From Nematocida parisii ERTm1 (taxonomy: Eukaryota > Microsporidia): a stretch of DNA of 64,000 bases. Below are positions 26,239-35,218 of this stretch, one piece after another. Numbering within the stretch: the stretch's first letter is position 1; every line of letters starts with the position of its first letter. A program made the position numbers and the translations under genes. Below the pieces are notes generated by a model, which worked only from the letters and a program-made list of their open reading frames with translations, was not told the DNA's origin and searched no databases. The stretch spans positions 186,001 through 250,000 of the forward strand of contig NW_013524648.1 in assembly GCF_000250985.1 (NCBI RefSeq), given 5' to 3'.

Positions 26239-26565
26239 TCAACATTCTTTACAAGTAGTTGTTATAGATATGTCAATAATTGGAAGAGAATCTAGAAATC
26301 GAATATAAAGACAAGCAAGTATAATAACTAATACCAATGACAATAGAATAATTGCATATACTTTCCAGTTGGTTTGCTTTTCATTGTTTTCGGGTGTCTC
26401 TTCTTCCTTATTAACTTTTTTTAGAAGAGAAACATGCTCTTGTGAGATATAATTATCCAGGTTGCTATTATATTCTTGCGAAGAAGAACTTGCTTCTATG
26501 CTAATGCCGTAGGCTTGAGCTGCTTCTGGGTCAGTGGCTCTTTATGTGCATACGTTTGGATTCAT
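26239..26565 (-). pseudogene. Small single-pass membrane protein gene with a premature stop
   Basis: The minus strand from ATG at 26565 reads seven codons (MNPNVCT), then TAA at 26542-26544, then continues in the same frame for 100 codons to TGA at 26239-26241. The part after the stop looks like real protein: Glu/Ser-rich (ATDPEAAQAYGISIEASSSS), a Lys/Glu segment, then one membrane segment (VYAIILLSLVLVIILACLYI) and a short tail with two Cys. It contains no Met, so it cannot restart with ATG. This is a broken gene, a readthrough case or a sequencing error. No family was recognised. Confidence 0.6.
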
Positions 26566-27038
26566 TTTTAATTATAAAAAAGTTTTCTATATAAGGTATG
26601 TAAAGAATTTTAATAGACTTCTATTAACTCACTAAAAAAATTTTTAAATTATATTGTAAGTCAATACATGGCTTATATGACCTCACTAAAGCAAAAAAAA
26701 TAAACTTGTTTTTAGTTAAAAGGCTACAGTAAGGCCATACTGAAATAATATACTAAAATTGCATCGGTAAGAGATTTAAAATAGTTTATTAATCTCTGCA
26801 ATTTTTACTCTGTAATAGATTAAACTTTTTTTAACAGTTATGAAAATAACATAACAGACCTATATGAACATTGCATATTAGACAACTTGAAATTAAAATT
26901 CTTGAGAATACTGTGCTAATATAAATTAGATATTCCTATAGATGTATTGGGTATACATTGGGTCTGTCAATATAAAAGAAATGCATTAAATAATTTAGAA
27001 AGTTAAGTATAAATAGTGAAATATTTATTCACTTCACT
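26566..27038. other. AT-rich intergenic region, nothing recognised
   Basis: About 470 bp with many A and T runs. It carries the presumed promoter of the broken gene at its left side and the 3' end of the next minus-strand gene at its right. Nothing else was seen. Confidence 0.45.
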
Positions 27039-27872
27039 TTACGCCAATATTAAAGGAAAAAGAGAAGAAATTGACCCAAGAATAAGGGATAGGCCAATTG
27101 TGGAATTATATGCATTATTATAAATTTGAAGCGAATACACTGCACCAACTATTCTTAGAAGAATAGTGAATATAGGTATAACCGCTGTTGCTGGGTAGTA
27201 GTAAAGAGCTTTTTCCATTGCCAGAAGGAATGACATGCTTGAAAGCAATGCAACTATTGGTAAAAATAGATTGAAAAGGTATGCAAAAGTACACAGAGAA
27301 ACAAATCCAATGGCGCCCTCAAGAGAAAGAACAAGCATGCATAACAAGTCAGAATATTTCTCAATTTCAAATCTCCTTCTAATATAATCGCTGTGTGATG
27401 TAACTCTCATAATAGAAAGACTAAGAACTATTAAAAAAAGCAGCATCGCTATCCAGCTGAAAGAAGAGGTTCTTTCTATTTCATTATATCCCACTAGTGA
27501 AAAGTAAATACTAAGGGATGTGAGTAGAATTGCAAATACAGATTCTACATTGAATGAGAAGGAGCTAACAAATATTTGGTTAAGTATGGGAAGTATTTGA
27601 AAAGATGTTATCACGAAAGGAAATTCGTATAGCAGAATTCCAGTTGTCACTAAAAAAAAGCAGGCGGTATACGCCATTAGGGATATTCCATGCTCTTTTG
27701 AAAAAAACCTTGGGCTGGCTTTAAAAAAGTACACAGAAACTAGTAATAACGGTGCAGAGGCCATTCCCAGAAGAAGACCTTTTATTCCATCTCCGCTTAC
27801 ACTCCAGTCGCTGTTTATTCCTGCTGCGTAGTCCGCAACACTATCTAGTTCTATTTTTTCGCTCAAGTACAT
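27039..27872 (-). CDS. Polytopic membrane protein, function unknown
   Basis: A 277-aa product with a 30-residue polar N-terminus (MYLSEKIELDSVADYAAG) and about eight hydrophobic segments from residue 33 to the end. One charged loop (HSDYIRRRFEIEKYSD, about 160-175) is probably cytosolic. No transporter or enzyme signature is visible. It shares its upstream region with the TMEM209-like gene (about 210 bp apart, divergent). Composition is AT-rich like other lineage-specific genes. Confidence 0.75.
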   Translation of the reverse strand: MYLSEKIELDSVADYAAGINSDWSVSGDGIKGLLLGMASAPLLLVSVYFFKASPRFFSKEHGISLMAYTACFFLVTTGILLYEFPFVITSFQILPILNQIFVSSFSFNVESVFAILLTSLSIYFSLVGYNEIERTSSFSWIAMLLFLIVLSLSIMRVTSHSDYIRRRFEIEKYSDLLCMLVLSLEGAIGFVSLCTFAYLFNLFLPIVALLSSMSFLLAMEKALYYYPATAVIPIFTILLRIVGAVYSLQIYNNAYNSTIGLSLILGSISSLFPLILA

Positions 27873-28086
27873 TGTTTGTTATTTATTCCTCCCTATAAAA
27901 GATTTGTCCATAGCAACAGATGAAACTGAATCTGCTGTAAAACAAAATAGCCATTCTGTACCAATGGTTGGTTCTGGTTGAACTGCTGCTTTTTGTAGGC
28001 TGTGCTGAATTTATATATTTCTATAATTTCTACTATAGAGCCAGAAGAAGAAAATATATACAATTTACTTTTTGCTTTTCTCTATA

Positions 28087-29022
28087 ATGAAAATATCCAC
28101 AGAAAAAGAAGACTCTTCCCTTTCTCAGATGAGTGGCATGGAAAGGAAGATTAAGTCACTTTGGGTGCAAATTGTTCTCATGGGAGTAGCACTTATTGCA
28201 TATATTAAGATAGGTGGTATTTGCTTGTTTTGCATACTAGGATATTTCTGTGCAAATTCATGCTGTATTCTTCTAATGATTTTGTTAATGGCATCTACTT
28301 CTAAGAAAAAGAAAAAGCCAGAATCGCTCCGTACACCGCCGCAGCAAACAGTTAAATCAGAAGCAAAGCCTGTGGAGAAAGAGTCCTATAAAAAGCTAGA
28401 CATCAACTTTCAACTGTCATTTAGGAAAAAAAACAAGCCCATAATACCTCCTAAGCAAATTGTTATCAAGAAGTATGAAGAGTATGTAGAAGAATTTAAG
28501 CTTACAAAGCAGCTAGAAAAAGAGTTCAAAACATGGGTGCACAGAAATGTACTTCTTCCTACTTTGAATGAGCCTGTGCTTCCTATGAGCAGAACAAAAA
28601 CGCCTAAATCTTTGACTAGAATGGAGATAAATGACTTGAAAATGATGTGTGGAAATGGATTTATGTGCTATGATAAAAACAATGAGCTGCACAGCAAGGC
28701 GCTGTTCAAAGTTTTTTACAATTACTTTAACGAGAAAATGCCTGAAGACAGCTCATACTACACAAACCCAATGGATGAGTTCATTTTTGATGATATAAGC
28801 AAAATAAAAATAAGCCGATATGGGCTTTTGGTTGAAGATGTGGAGTCTCTAATAGAAGGGAAAAAAACCTTTAATGTGTACTTTATAAATAAGAACACAC
28901 TATATGACACACAGGGAGACGTAATACTTTCTTTCTTAATCCTTTTAATATTTGCAAATAGAAATGAAGGAAGATATCTTGGTGCTTTTTCTTTGAGAGG
29001 TCTTCCTTTTCTTTCAAAATAA
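28087..29022 (+). CDS. Two-helix membrane protein, possibly TMEM209-like
   Basis: A 311-aa product from the ATG at 28087 (MKISTEKEDSS); the frame opens earlier but with TTG. Two membrane segments (about residues 27-45 and 48-68) are followed by a basic, Pro-rich linker and a long soluble domain. In that domain FKTWVHRNVLLPTLNEP recalls the 'WIxxTILxPLxxEI' segment of TMEM209-type proteins (formerly 'cytochrome B561, N-terminal'), and ALFKVFYNYFNEKMPED recalls the later helix before the proline-containing loop. Topology and order agree, but the match is weak. TMEM209 is a nuclear-envelope/pore-associated protein in animals. Confidence 0.6.
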   Translation: MKISTEKEDSSLSQMSGMERKIKSLWVQIVLMGVALIAYIKIGGICLFCILGYFCANSCCILLMILLMASTSKKKKKPESLRTPPQQTVKSEAKPVEKESYKKLDINFQLSFRKKNKPIIPPKQIVIKKYEEYVEEFKLTKQLEKEFKTWVHRNVLLPTLNEPVLPMSRTKTPKSLTRMEINDLKMMCGNGFMCYDKNNELHSKALFKVFYNYFNEKMPEDSSYYTNPMDEFIFDDISKIKISRYGLLVEDVESLIEGKKTFNVYFINKNTLYDTQGDVILSFLILLIFANRNEGRYLGAFSLRGLPFLSK

Positions 29023-29307
29023 CCATAAGTAGTAATTAATAATAAAAACTAGAATATACTCCCACCATGTGCATTCATCAGATAATGGAAGTATAGTAAA
29101 TGTTTCTACATTTATATCTGTTGAATTGTTCTTTTTACTTCATATAATGCATTTATATTGAAAATCGAAAATGTTTATTCATCCGGCCTCCAAATGGAAA
29201 TACTAATTACCTTTTTATATTTATCCTTTTAAGTATAAAATTCTAAAACAAGGAAATACAATTTTCAATAAATCTGCATAAATATATCATAAGACTAAAA
29301 TCTTTTC

Positions 29308-31434
29308 ATGAAATGGAAACATTTTCTTAAGGGAACAGTTGTTAGTGTGCTATTCTTTCATAGTACACAGGCAAGCTCTGATAGCTCCATCAGTTCAAAC
29401 AGTGATATAGATGTAAATAGAGCATCTAAGGTGACATTCAATACAAGAGACACACTACATGTATATACTGCATCTTCTAAAGAAGATTTTGTTGATGATA
29501 TAGATTCATTAACCCTTAATTATAAAACTGACTCTCCTACACCTCAGTCATCAGAGGAGTCATTATCAGATACAGAAGACTTAAATACAAGCCAGCAGGC
29601 TCTGCCTAAGCCCTCTATACCTATAGAAGAGAACCCTACAGAAAAGGCTATAAGTGCGTTGGATGCACTGAACAATGAACTAGAATCCATTTTAAGCGAC
29701 ATGCCGTCGCCTTCTGGCACAAATGATATAAGACCGACCTCTCATAACACTATTGTTCTTGATAGTCCCGATGTTTCAGATAACGACTGTGCTGATGGGA
29801 ATAGATGGTCAGATCAGGAAGATCCTGATTTATTAGCAAATCCATCCAAAGAAGAAACAGAAAATCTAATTAAAAGGAGACAGCTGTTGAAGCAGCATGC
29901 ACATATTCAAATGTTTACAGACTTAAATGAATTTCCGTCGCTAGAGATAAGAAAAACTGTGAAGGTTCTTGTTTTCTATAACTGCAAATTCACTGCTATG
30001 CCCGAAACAATATATGAGTATACTGACCTTTGTTCGATTACGCTAAATAATTGCTCAATTGAAAAGTTACCAGATAATATGTCCACTTTTAAGCAGTTAA
30101 CAGCTTTGCACATTAACAACTGCAAAAATTTAGAAAGCCTTCCTCCTCTATTATTTGAGTGCCCGCTTCTAGATGATCTGTCAGTTATAGCTTGCGGTTT
30201 AAAGACCCTTCCGGATAATATTGGAATGGCTACATTGGTTGATCTAAACTTAAATGGAAACAAGCTGCGAAAACTTCCTGACACAATCTCCAGTCTATCA
30301 AAACTACAAAGTTTAAACCTGGCAAATAACCAGATTGAAGTCTTGCCTGAAAATATATCAGATTTACTATCTTTAAAAATACTGAATCTCTCCCACAATA
30401 GAATTGTTTTTACTAAGAAAAATAACAGAGTTTTTAGTGCTATTCTTGAAATAATTCCCAAAGTGTACTATACCCGCGGACCGGGCGTTGACAGATCTAA
30501 AAAAGAGTATATGCCACTGCCTAATTTAGAAACGGCAGATCTCTCATATAATATGTTTGAGTATATTCCAAGTATTTTCTTTGTGTCTGATCATGCTAAG
30601 AGCATTGATTTTTCAAATAACCAAATAAAAACCGTTGATAGACTGGCAGACTATTTGCTAAGAAGGCCAGAATTCAGCCATCTAAATCTGCGAGGCAATG
30701 AAGATTTATACGAGTATGGAAACTTGCACGATGAATACGGATTCAGAGAGATGTTCTGGCTGTTTAATAGAAAGGTCCTTCTGTCTGACAATGTTCTAGA
30801 CAAATTGTCGCAGCCAATTAGTAAAGCCACTGCATACAACATTCTTTCAATAAGAACACTAGAAGAAAATGTGTGGAATTATAAAAGTGTTAGAAGAATA
30901 AGAAAGCAGTCTGAACCAAAATTCGATAAAAATATTGATTGTAATCAATTCCATGAAGTTGCACTCAGGTATAAGATAAATGAATACTTAAACACAATTA
31001 AGCAAAATGTTGTGCACTCTCTATTTTCATTTCCAGTATACTCAAACACACCAAATATTGTTGGGCTAGGAGAATATTGGTCATATATTATGGAGGATGA
31101 GGTTGGCCCAGGCAATAGCAAAATATGGGCTTTCATGGGGCCTCCATACCCATACAGCACAAGAGACCTAGAGGACCCCTTTTTTAATTCTATAGGAAAC
31201 GCCATATTGGCTTTCTACACTAGATTTACTGTTAAAGTGGCTGCTGAATACATCAGAAATAAAATTAACTCAGATAATACATTTGTAAAAGCCGTGATTC
31301 AATATGCCCATCACAACTGCTCTGAGCACACATACACACATCTCTTCACGTACAACACAGAACCAATGAAATATGCAGAGATAAGCACAGAATGTGCTGT
31401 CTTGCTTCTAAAACACTTCAATTACATTGAATAA
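29308..31434 (+). CDS. Secreted leucine-rich-repeat protein
   Basis: A 708-aa product with a signal peptide (residues 1 to about 22, TVVSVLFFHSTQAS). Residues 23-190 are acidic and Ser/Thr-rich, probably disordered. Leucine-rich repeats run from about 214 to 368, with clear units such as LVDLNLNGNKLRKLPDTIS and LQSLNLANNQIEVLPENIS, and resume around 407-452 after a loop with Tyr/Arg. Residues 480-708 form an all-alpha domain with no recognised family. There is no second membrane segment. LRR modules bind proteins, and secretion points to the host or spore surface; this is inference. The gene stands alone between AT-rich flanks. Confidence 0.85.
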   Translation: MKWKHFLKGTVVSVLFFHSTQASSDSSISSNSDIDVNRASKVTFNTRDTLHVYTASSKEDFVDDIDSLTLNYKTDSPTPQSSEESLSDTEDLNTSQQALPKPSIPIEENPTEKAISALDALNNELESILSDMPSPSGTNDIRPTSHNTIVLDSPDVSDNDCADGNRWSDQEDPDLLANPSKEETENLIKRRQLLKQHAHIQMFTDLNEFPSLEIRKTVKVLVFYNCKFTAMPETIYEYTDLCSITLNNCSIEKLPDNMSTFKQLTALHINNCKNLESLPPLLFECPLLDDLSVIACGLKTLPDNIGMATLVDLNLNGNKLRKLPDTISSLSKLQSLNLANNQIEVLPENISDLLSLKILNLSHNRIVFTKKNNRVFSAILEIIPKVYYTRGPGVDRSKKEYMPLPNLETADLSYNMFEYIPSIFFVSDHAKSIDFSNNQIKTVDRLADYLLRRPEFSHLNLRGNEDLYEYGNLHDEYGFREMFWLFNRKVLLSDNVLDKLSQPISKATAYNILSIRTLEENVWNYKSVRRIRKQSEPKFDKNIDCNQFHEVALRYKINEYLNTIKQNVVHSLFSFPVYSNTPNIVGLGEYWSYIMEDEVGPGNSKIWAFMGPPYPYSTRDLEDPFFNSIGNAILAFYTRFTVKVAAEYIRNKINSDNTFVKAVIQYAHHNCSEHTYTHLFTYNTEPMKYAEISTECAVLLLKHFNYIE

Positions 31435-31756
31435 ATACATTGTACTTTTTATGTACTTTAGCATACATATACCGCATAAACAACTTTTACTTGAAAAGGC
31501 TCTAAAGTTTCTTTTGTGCATTCTATGCATAAATAAATTTAGTGCTTTATTAACACTACAAGAATAAGCTTTTAACCCGCTAATATTATACTGTGTAGAT
31601 TGTATAAATCCCATAGAGTATTTTATATTTATTACATGTCATAAATTATTTGTCTTCTATAAATATTTATCCATAGAATTTTATAATTAGAGTTATGTGT
31701 ATGAGTTTGGTCTTTTATAAATAAAAATTAAATAATAAATACTTGTTCATTTATAA
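31435..31756. other. AT-rich intergenic region, nothing recognised
   Basis: About 320 bp between convergent stops of the LRR gene and RNH201. It is AT-rich with no gene or repeat seen. Confidence 0.45.
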
Positions 31757-32821
31757 TTATTTCGCTTTTTTAAGAAGACACCTCATATTTCCTATCTGAC
31801 TAACACGGTCTAGATTTAATTTGGGCTTATTTCTCTCAAGTATATCCATGATCGGTTTCCATGTTATACGGAATATCGATGGAAATCCTATGCCAGAAAT
31901 AAATGAATGTTCCATCCAGTTTTTTGTGGCGGCGTCTGATGGATACCCAGAAATAGGCATGCTCGGCAGTTTTGCTTCACTGTACATTATATTTACGACT
32001 TCTGGCATTTCTAAAAACATATCTCTAGTTACCTTAGCAAGAATACTTGCTGCTCCTACTGTTTGATATTTTGAATCCGCCTTTTCTTCTACAGTTATTT
32101 TTTTAATTGTTTTGTACTCTTTCATTCTATTTTTAACCTTTTCATGCAGAGTTTTTTTGTTTCCAACTGTGTCAATAAATATTTCTGATATTGGAACATT
32201 AAACCCTGCACACATACTTAGCATATTCAGTATACAATCAATCGATAGATCGTTAAGATTTTGACATTGCTTATTTACAAATATAGGAGGGGACAGTGCT
32301 ATCACATCTTTATTCTTCCCCGGCATTATGAATTTTATTAATCCACTTTCATTTACAACCTTTGTTGCTTTTACTTGGCTTGGGCTCTCTTGGATTTTCT
32401 GTTTTTTCTTTGGCATTTTACTTACAGATTCCTTAGCTTTTCTCAACTTGTTGTTTTTCACACCAAGCATGTTAATACTTATAAAAAGAGGAGATATGCA
32501 GCGAATTATAAACCCAACATTCTCATCTCTGTATAGATCTATATGCTGTAGGCCTCTTTTCTGTTTTTTCACTTTTTTTGAATCGTTATATATTACTGTT
32601 TTTGGATCTTTTGCCCAATAGACCAGACCATAAACAAGTGGGCCTGCTAATGGCCCCCGCCCGGCCTCATCTATTCCTACTTTATAAGAATTTCCTAGGT
32701 TTTTGGGTGTTTTAATTAATGTCACATTATTATATTTATCCCTGTGTATCTTTATACCATGTATATTCCCCTGTGTCAGAATCCTTTTTAACTCTTCGGT
32801 TTTTTGCTGTTCTGTGTACAT
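31757..32821 (-). CDS. RNH201: Ribonuclease H2 catalytic subunit
   Basis: A 354-aa enzyme from the ATG at 32821 (MYTEQQKTEELKR); the frame continues upstream but into the divergent TatD gene. Catalytic motifs of RNase HII/H2A are all present: DEAGRGPLAGP (51-61), FIDTVGN (Asp217), KADSKYQTVGAASILAKVTRD (247-267, with the final Asp). It cleaves RNA in RNA-DNA hybrids and single ribonucleotides in DNA. An insertion of about 65 Lys/Ser-rich residues (roughly 120-186) splits the usual 'ISxxMLxxxNLN' segment, which is contiguous in most homologues; the NLNDLSIDCIL part follows the insertion. Head-to-head with TatD, 40 bp between start codons. Confidence 0.93.
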   Translation of the reverse strand: MYTEQQKTEELKRILTQGNIHGIKIHRDKYNNVTLIKTPKNLGNSYKVGIDEAGRGPLAGPLVYGLVYWAKDPKTVIYNDSKKVKKQKRGLQHIDLYRDENVGFIIRCISPLFISINMLGVKNNKLRKAKESVSKMPKKKQKIQESPSQVKATKVVNESGLIKFIMPGKNKDVIALSPPIFVNKQCQNLNDLSIDCILNMLSMCAGFNVPISEIFIDTVGNKKTLHEKVKNRMKEYKTIKKITVEEKADSKYQTVGAASILAKVTRDMFLEMPEVVNIMYSEAKLPSMPISGYPSDAATKNWMEHSFISGIGFPSIFRITWKPIMDILERNKPKLNLDRVSQIGNMRCLLKKAK

Positions 32822-32861
32822 TTTTCCTTGGATTATTGCAATGTAAATATTTTTATTAAGA
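32822..32861. promoter_or_regulatory. Short divergent promoter, RNH201 / TatD
   Basis: A 40-bp gap between the two ATG codons, AT-rich with TAAATATTTTTATTAA near the TatD start. Two nucleases for DNA/RNA quality control face each other here, so co-expression is plausible. Confidence 0.45.
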
Positions 32862-33779
32862 ATGCCATATGATATAGCAGTAAACATAACCGATCCACAA
32901 TACTTAGGAGAGTATAATAGCAAGAAGAAGCACTGCTGTGATATTAAAAGCGTGATAGCACGGGGGAAGTCGCATGATATAAACATGGTCTTTTTGGGGC
33001 TATCGCTAGCTAGTTCAGTTGAGGTAATTAGTATAGCAAATGAGTACAATGAATACTGCGTAATTGGAGTTCACCCAGGAAGTACAGAAGAGTGTACAAA
33101 GGAGGATATACAGGCGTTTGTTGATATTTTAAGCACTAAAACCATAGAGAACCAAAGAAATTTAATAAGAAAAGAAGTTTCAGACATAATAAGCACAGAA
33201 GCGCTTTTAAATATTGACAGTGTTGTTGGAATAGGAGAAGTTGGTCTAGATTACAACAGAACCTACTCATCTAAAGAGAAACAAAAGAAGGTATTTAAGG
33301 AAATACTCAAAAAAACAGAAGTATTCAATCTGCCATATATTTTCCACTATAGAGACTGTGAGGAAGACTTTTTTGAGATCGTGAATGATCATAATGTATC
33401 AGGTGTTATACATTCATATACTGGGGGGTTGGAGGAGATGAGAAGATTGGTTAGTAAGGGATTCTATATAGGAATAAATGGCGCGTCAATTAGAGAAAAT
33501 GAGCAAACATCAGTGATTGAGGAAATACCTCTAGACCGATTGCTAATAGAAACAGATGCACCCTGGTGCACTATACGAAAAACATCAAAGTATTATGACA
33601 GCATCGGCACATATCTCAAATCTAACAAAAAATGGATAGAGAATGAAGGAGTAAAAGGAAGAAACGAACCAATTAATCTATACCAAGTGATTGATGCGGT
33701 GTCTCACATTAAAAAAACACCTAAACAGGATGTAATTAGTGTAACAAATCAGAATTTCAAAAAATTATTCCGAAGATAA
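32862..33779 (+). CDS. TatD-family metal-dependent nuclease
   Basis: A 305-aa protein of the TATDN1 type. The N-terminus DIAVNITDPQYLGEY matches the eukaryotic 'DIxxNLTDxxFxGxY' form. VGIGEVGLDYNR supplies the metal-binding Glu, IFHYRD a His, GVIHSYTGG another His, and LLIETDAPWC the conserved Asp. A beta-barrel hydrolase acting as 3'-5' exonuclease/endonuclease is expected, with roles in DNA repair and apoptosis-like DNA degradation in other eukaryotes. Length is normal for the family. Head-to-head with RNH201. Confidence 0.92.
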   Translation: MPYDIAVNITDPQYLGEYNSKKKHCCDIKSVIARGKSHDINMVFLGLSLASSVEVISIANEYNEYCVIGVHPGSTEECTKEDIQAFVDILSTKTIENQRNLIRKEVSDIISTEALLNIDSVVGIGEVGLDYNRTYSSKEKQKKVFKEILKKTEVFNLPYIFHYRDCEEDFFEIVNDHNVSGVIHSYTGGLEEMRRLVSKGFYIGINGASIRENEQTSVIEEIPLDRLLIETDAPWCTIRKTSKYYDSIGTYLKSNKKWIENEGVKGRNEPINLYQVIDAVSHIKKTPKQDVISVTNQNFKKLFRR

Positions 33780-33937
33780 GAATACTAAGGGCTTCATGCT
33801 CTATCATGAGTGCATCGCCACACATAAATTAGAGCTATTTACTTTTTCAGCATTTATGGAATTCCCAGTCATTCTGCTTTGTACATTATTACTACAGTAA
33901 TAAACATTTAATATTTTCTAGTTTTAATTATTAAAAG

Positions 33938-34699
33938 ATGCCTGCTTCCATTGGCTCTCTTTTAAGAGAGATCTTTCATCAGAGATACACTGAAATTACT
34001 GAGCAGAAACTATCTCGATACAGATTTAGACTGACTTCTTCCCAAAGATTGCAGTTTTATAGTGGAATCTCTCTATTGGCGCTTTCTGGTTTTATATTAG
34101 TTTATGCATTCTCAAGTTCTGTTTCTCAGGTCATAATTGATTATACACACTGCACTGGAAAGACCTGCGAATATTCATTTTTCTTAGATAAGCAAAAACA
34201 CAATACACATATATACGGATCAGTGAAAGGTGCTGCACAGACTCACATGAAATATACCCGGGACGACTCTCTTAATAAACCCTCGCCAGATAACATAAAT
34301 GAAGTAGACTGTTCTCCGTATATGCAGGATGGCAAATGGGTATATCCTTGCGGAATTACTCTATCTACACTTCCAACAGACTCATATAAGCTTCTAGACG
34401 AGAATAAGAATGAAGTATTGCTAAACACGAGCATGAGCGAACGAATAAGTAGTTGGAGCAGGCCTTCTTCTTTTCTGTCCGCATATTATAAAATAGGAAG
34501 CGTCCCTACTCTCTTACCCGGTAAATATCAATTAATAATTAATAAGCAGCTTATACACCCACTCAATGTGCGAAAAGTTATCATAATAAGCAACATTGGA
34601 ATATTTGGAAACCTTTTTTATAATTCACAAATATATATTCTATCAACTGTCGTAATGCTTGCCATCATAAATGCCGCAGCATGCATGTATTATGCTTAA
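33938..34699 (+). CDS. CDC50: CDC50/Lem3-family P4-ATPase flippase subunit
   Basis: A 253-aa protein with a basic cytosolic N-terminus, a first membrane segment (about residues 41-64), a large ectodomain and a second membrane segment near the C-terminus (about 230-250). The ectodomain has the family mark VDCSPYMQDGKWVYPCGITLSTL, equal to 'CxPY...YPCGxIA'; I give it as CSPYMQDGKWVYPCG. Cys pairs earlier in the ectodomain are present too. CDC50 proteins escort phospholipid flippases out of the ER. At 253 aa it is well below yeast Cdc50/Lem3 (about 400 aa), with a shortened ectodomain. Confidence 0.85.
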   Translation: MPASIGSLLREIFHQRYTEITEQKLSRYRFRLTSSQRLQFYSGISLLALSGFILVYAFSSSVSQVIIDYTHCTGKTCEYSFFLDKQKHNTHIYGSVKGAAQTHMKYTRDDSLNKPSPDNINEVDCSPYMQDGKWVYPCGITLSTLPTDSYKLLDENKNEVLLNTSMSERISSWSRPSSFLSAYYKIGSVPTLLPGKYQLIINKQLIHPLNVRKVIIISNIGIFGNLFYNSQIYILSTVVMLAIINAAACMYYA

Positions 34700-34785
34700 T
34701 AAAAGTATCTATTATAAAAAGTGCAGGAATGAGTGCTGTCAGCGTTTATTCTATTATTAGGCCATATTTCTGTATTTTGCCAATT

Positions 34786-35190
34786 TTATTTGTGGTTTTT
34801 GTGCTGTTGTGTGCCTTCAACACCTATATACAGCCTCTTGTAGTTATTTATATCTTTTATTATGCCCACTTCTATATCTAAACTCACTAAAAGGCCTGAA
34901 AAGGAAATGTCTATAGTCTGCCGATTTCCATTTATCTTTGTTTCATATACTATTCCATTTCCCATTAAATACCCATACTTCTCGGGAATGTCCTTCTCTG
35001 TGAAATCTGCTTCTTCTGAAAAAAGTGCAATATTTACTTTGTCCATTTTTTTGTGATTAAACAATCCTGCATGATAGTCCATTATTAAAGTTGTGCTTTC
35101 ATTTGTGAACACTCCCCTGGAAACCTCATCAAAGGCCTTTCCATCTACATCTATGTCGGAAAGAGTGAAAGAATTGACGAATATTTGCAT
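34786..35190 (-). CDS. RPB8: RNA polymerase I/II/III common subunit RPB8
   Basis: A 134-aa protein from the ATG at 35190 (MQIFVNSFTLSDIDV). The order matches RPB8: N-terminal 'FxVxxID...FDxVSR', central LIMDYHAGLF (family 'LxLDINxxLFP'), and YGYLMGNGIVYETK (family 'YVMYGKVY') followed by ISFSGLLVSLDIE (family 'VSFGGLLMxL') and a final strand YKRLYIGVEG. The length is close to yeast RPB8 (146 aa). It is shared by all three nuclear RNA polymerases. Head-to-head with MIF2, 28 bp apart. Confidence 0.88.
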   Translation of the reverse strand: MQIFVNSFTLSDIDVDGKAFDEVSRGVFTNESTTLIMDYHAGLFNHKKMDKVNIALFSEEADFTEKDIPEKYGYLMGNGIVYETKINGNRQTIDISFSGLLVSLDIEVGIIKDINNYKRLYIGVEGTQQHKNHK

Positions 35191-35218
35191 GCCCAATAAA
35201 AAAATCGTAAATATATAT
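35191..35218. promoter_or_regulatory. Short divergent promoter, RPB8 / MIF2
   Basis: A 28-bp AT-rich gap between the ATG codons of RPB8 (35190, minus) and MIF2 (35219, plus), with TAAATATATAT immediately before the MIF2 start. Confidence 0.45.
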
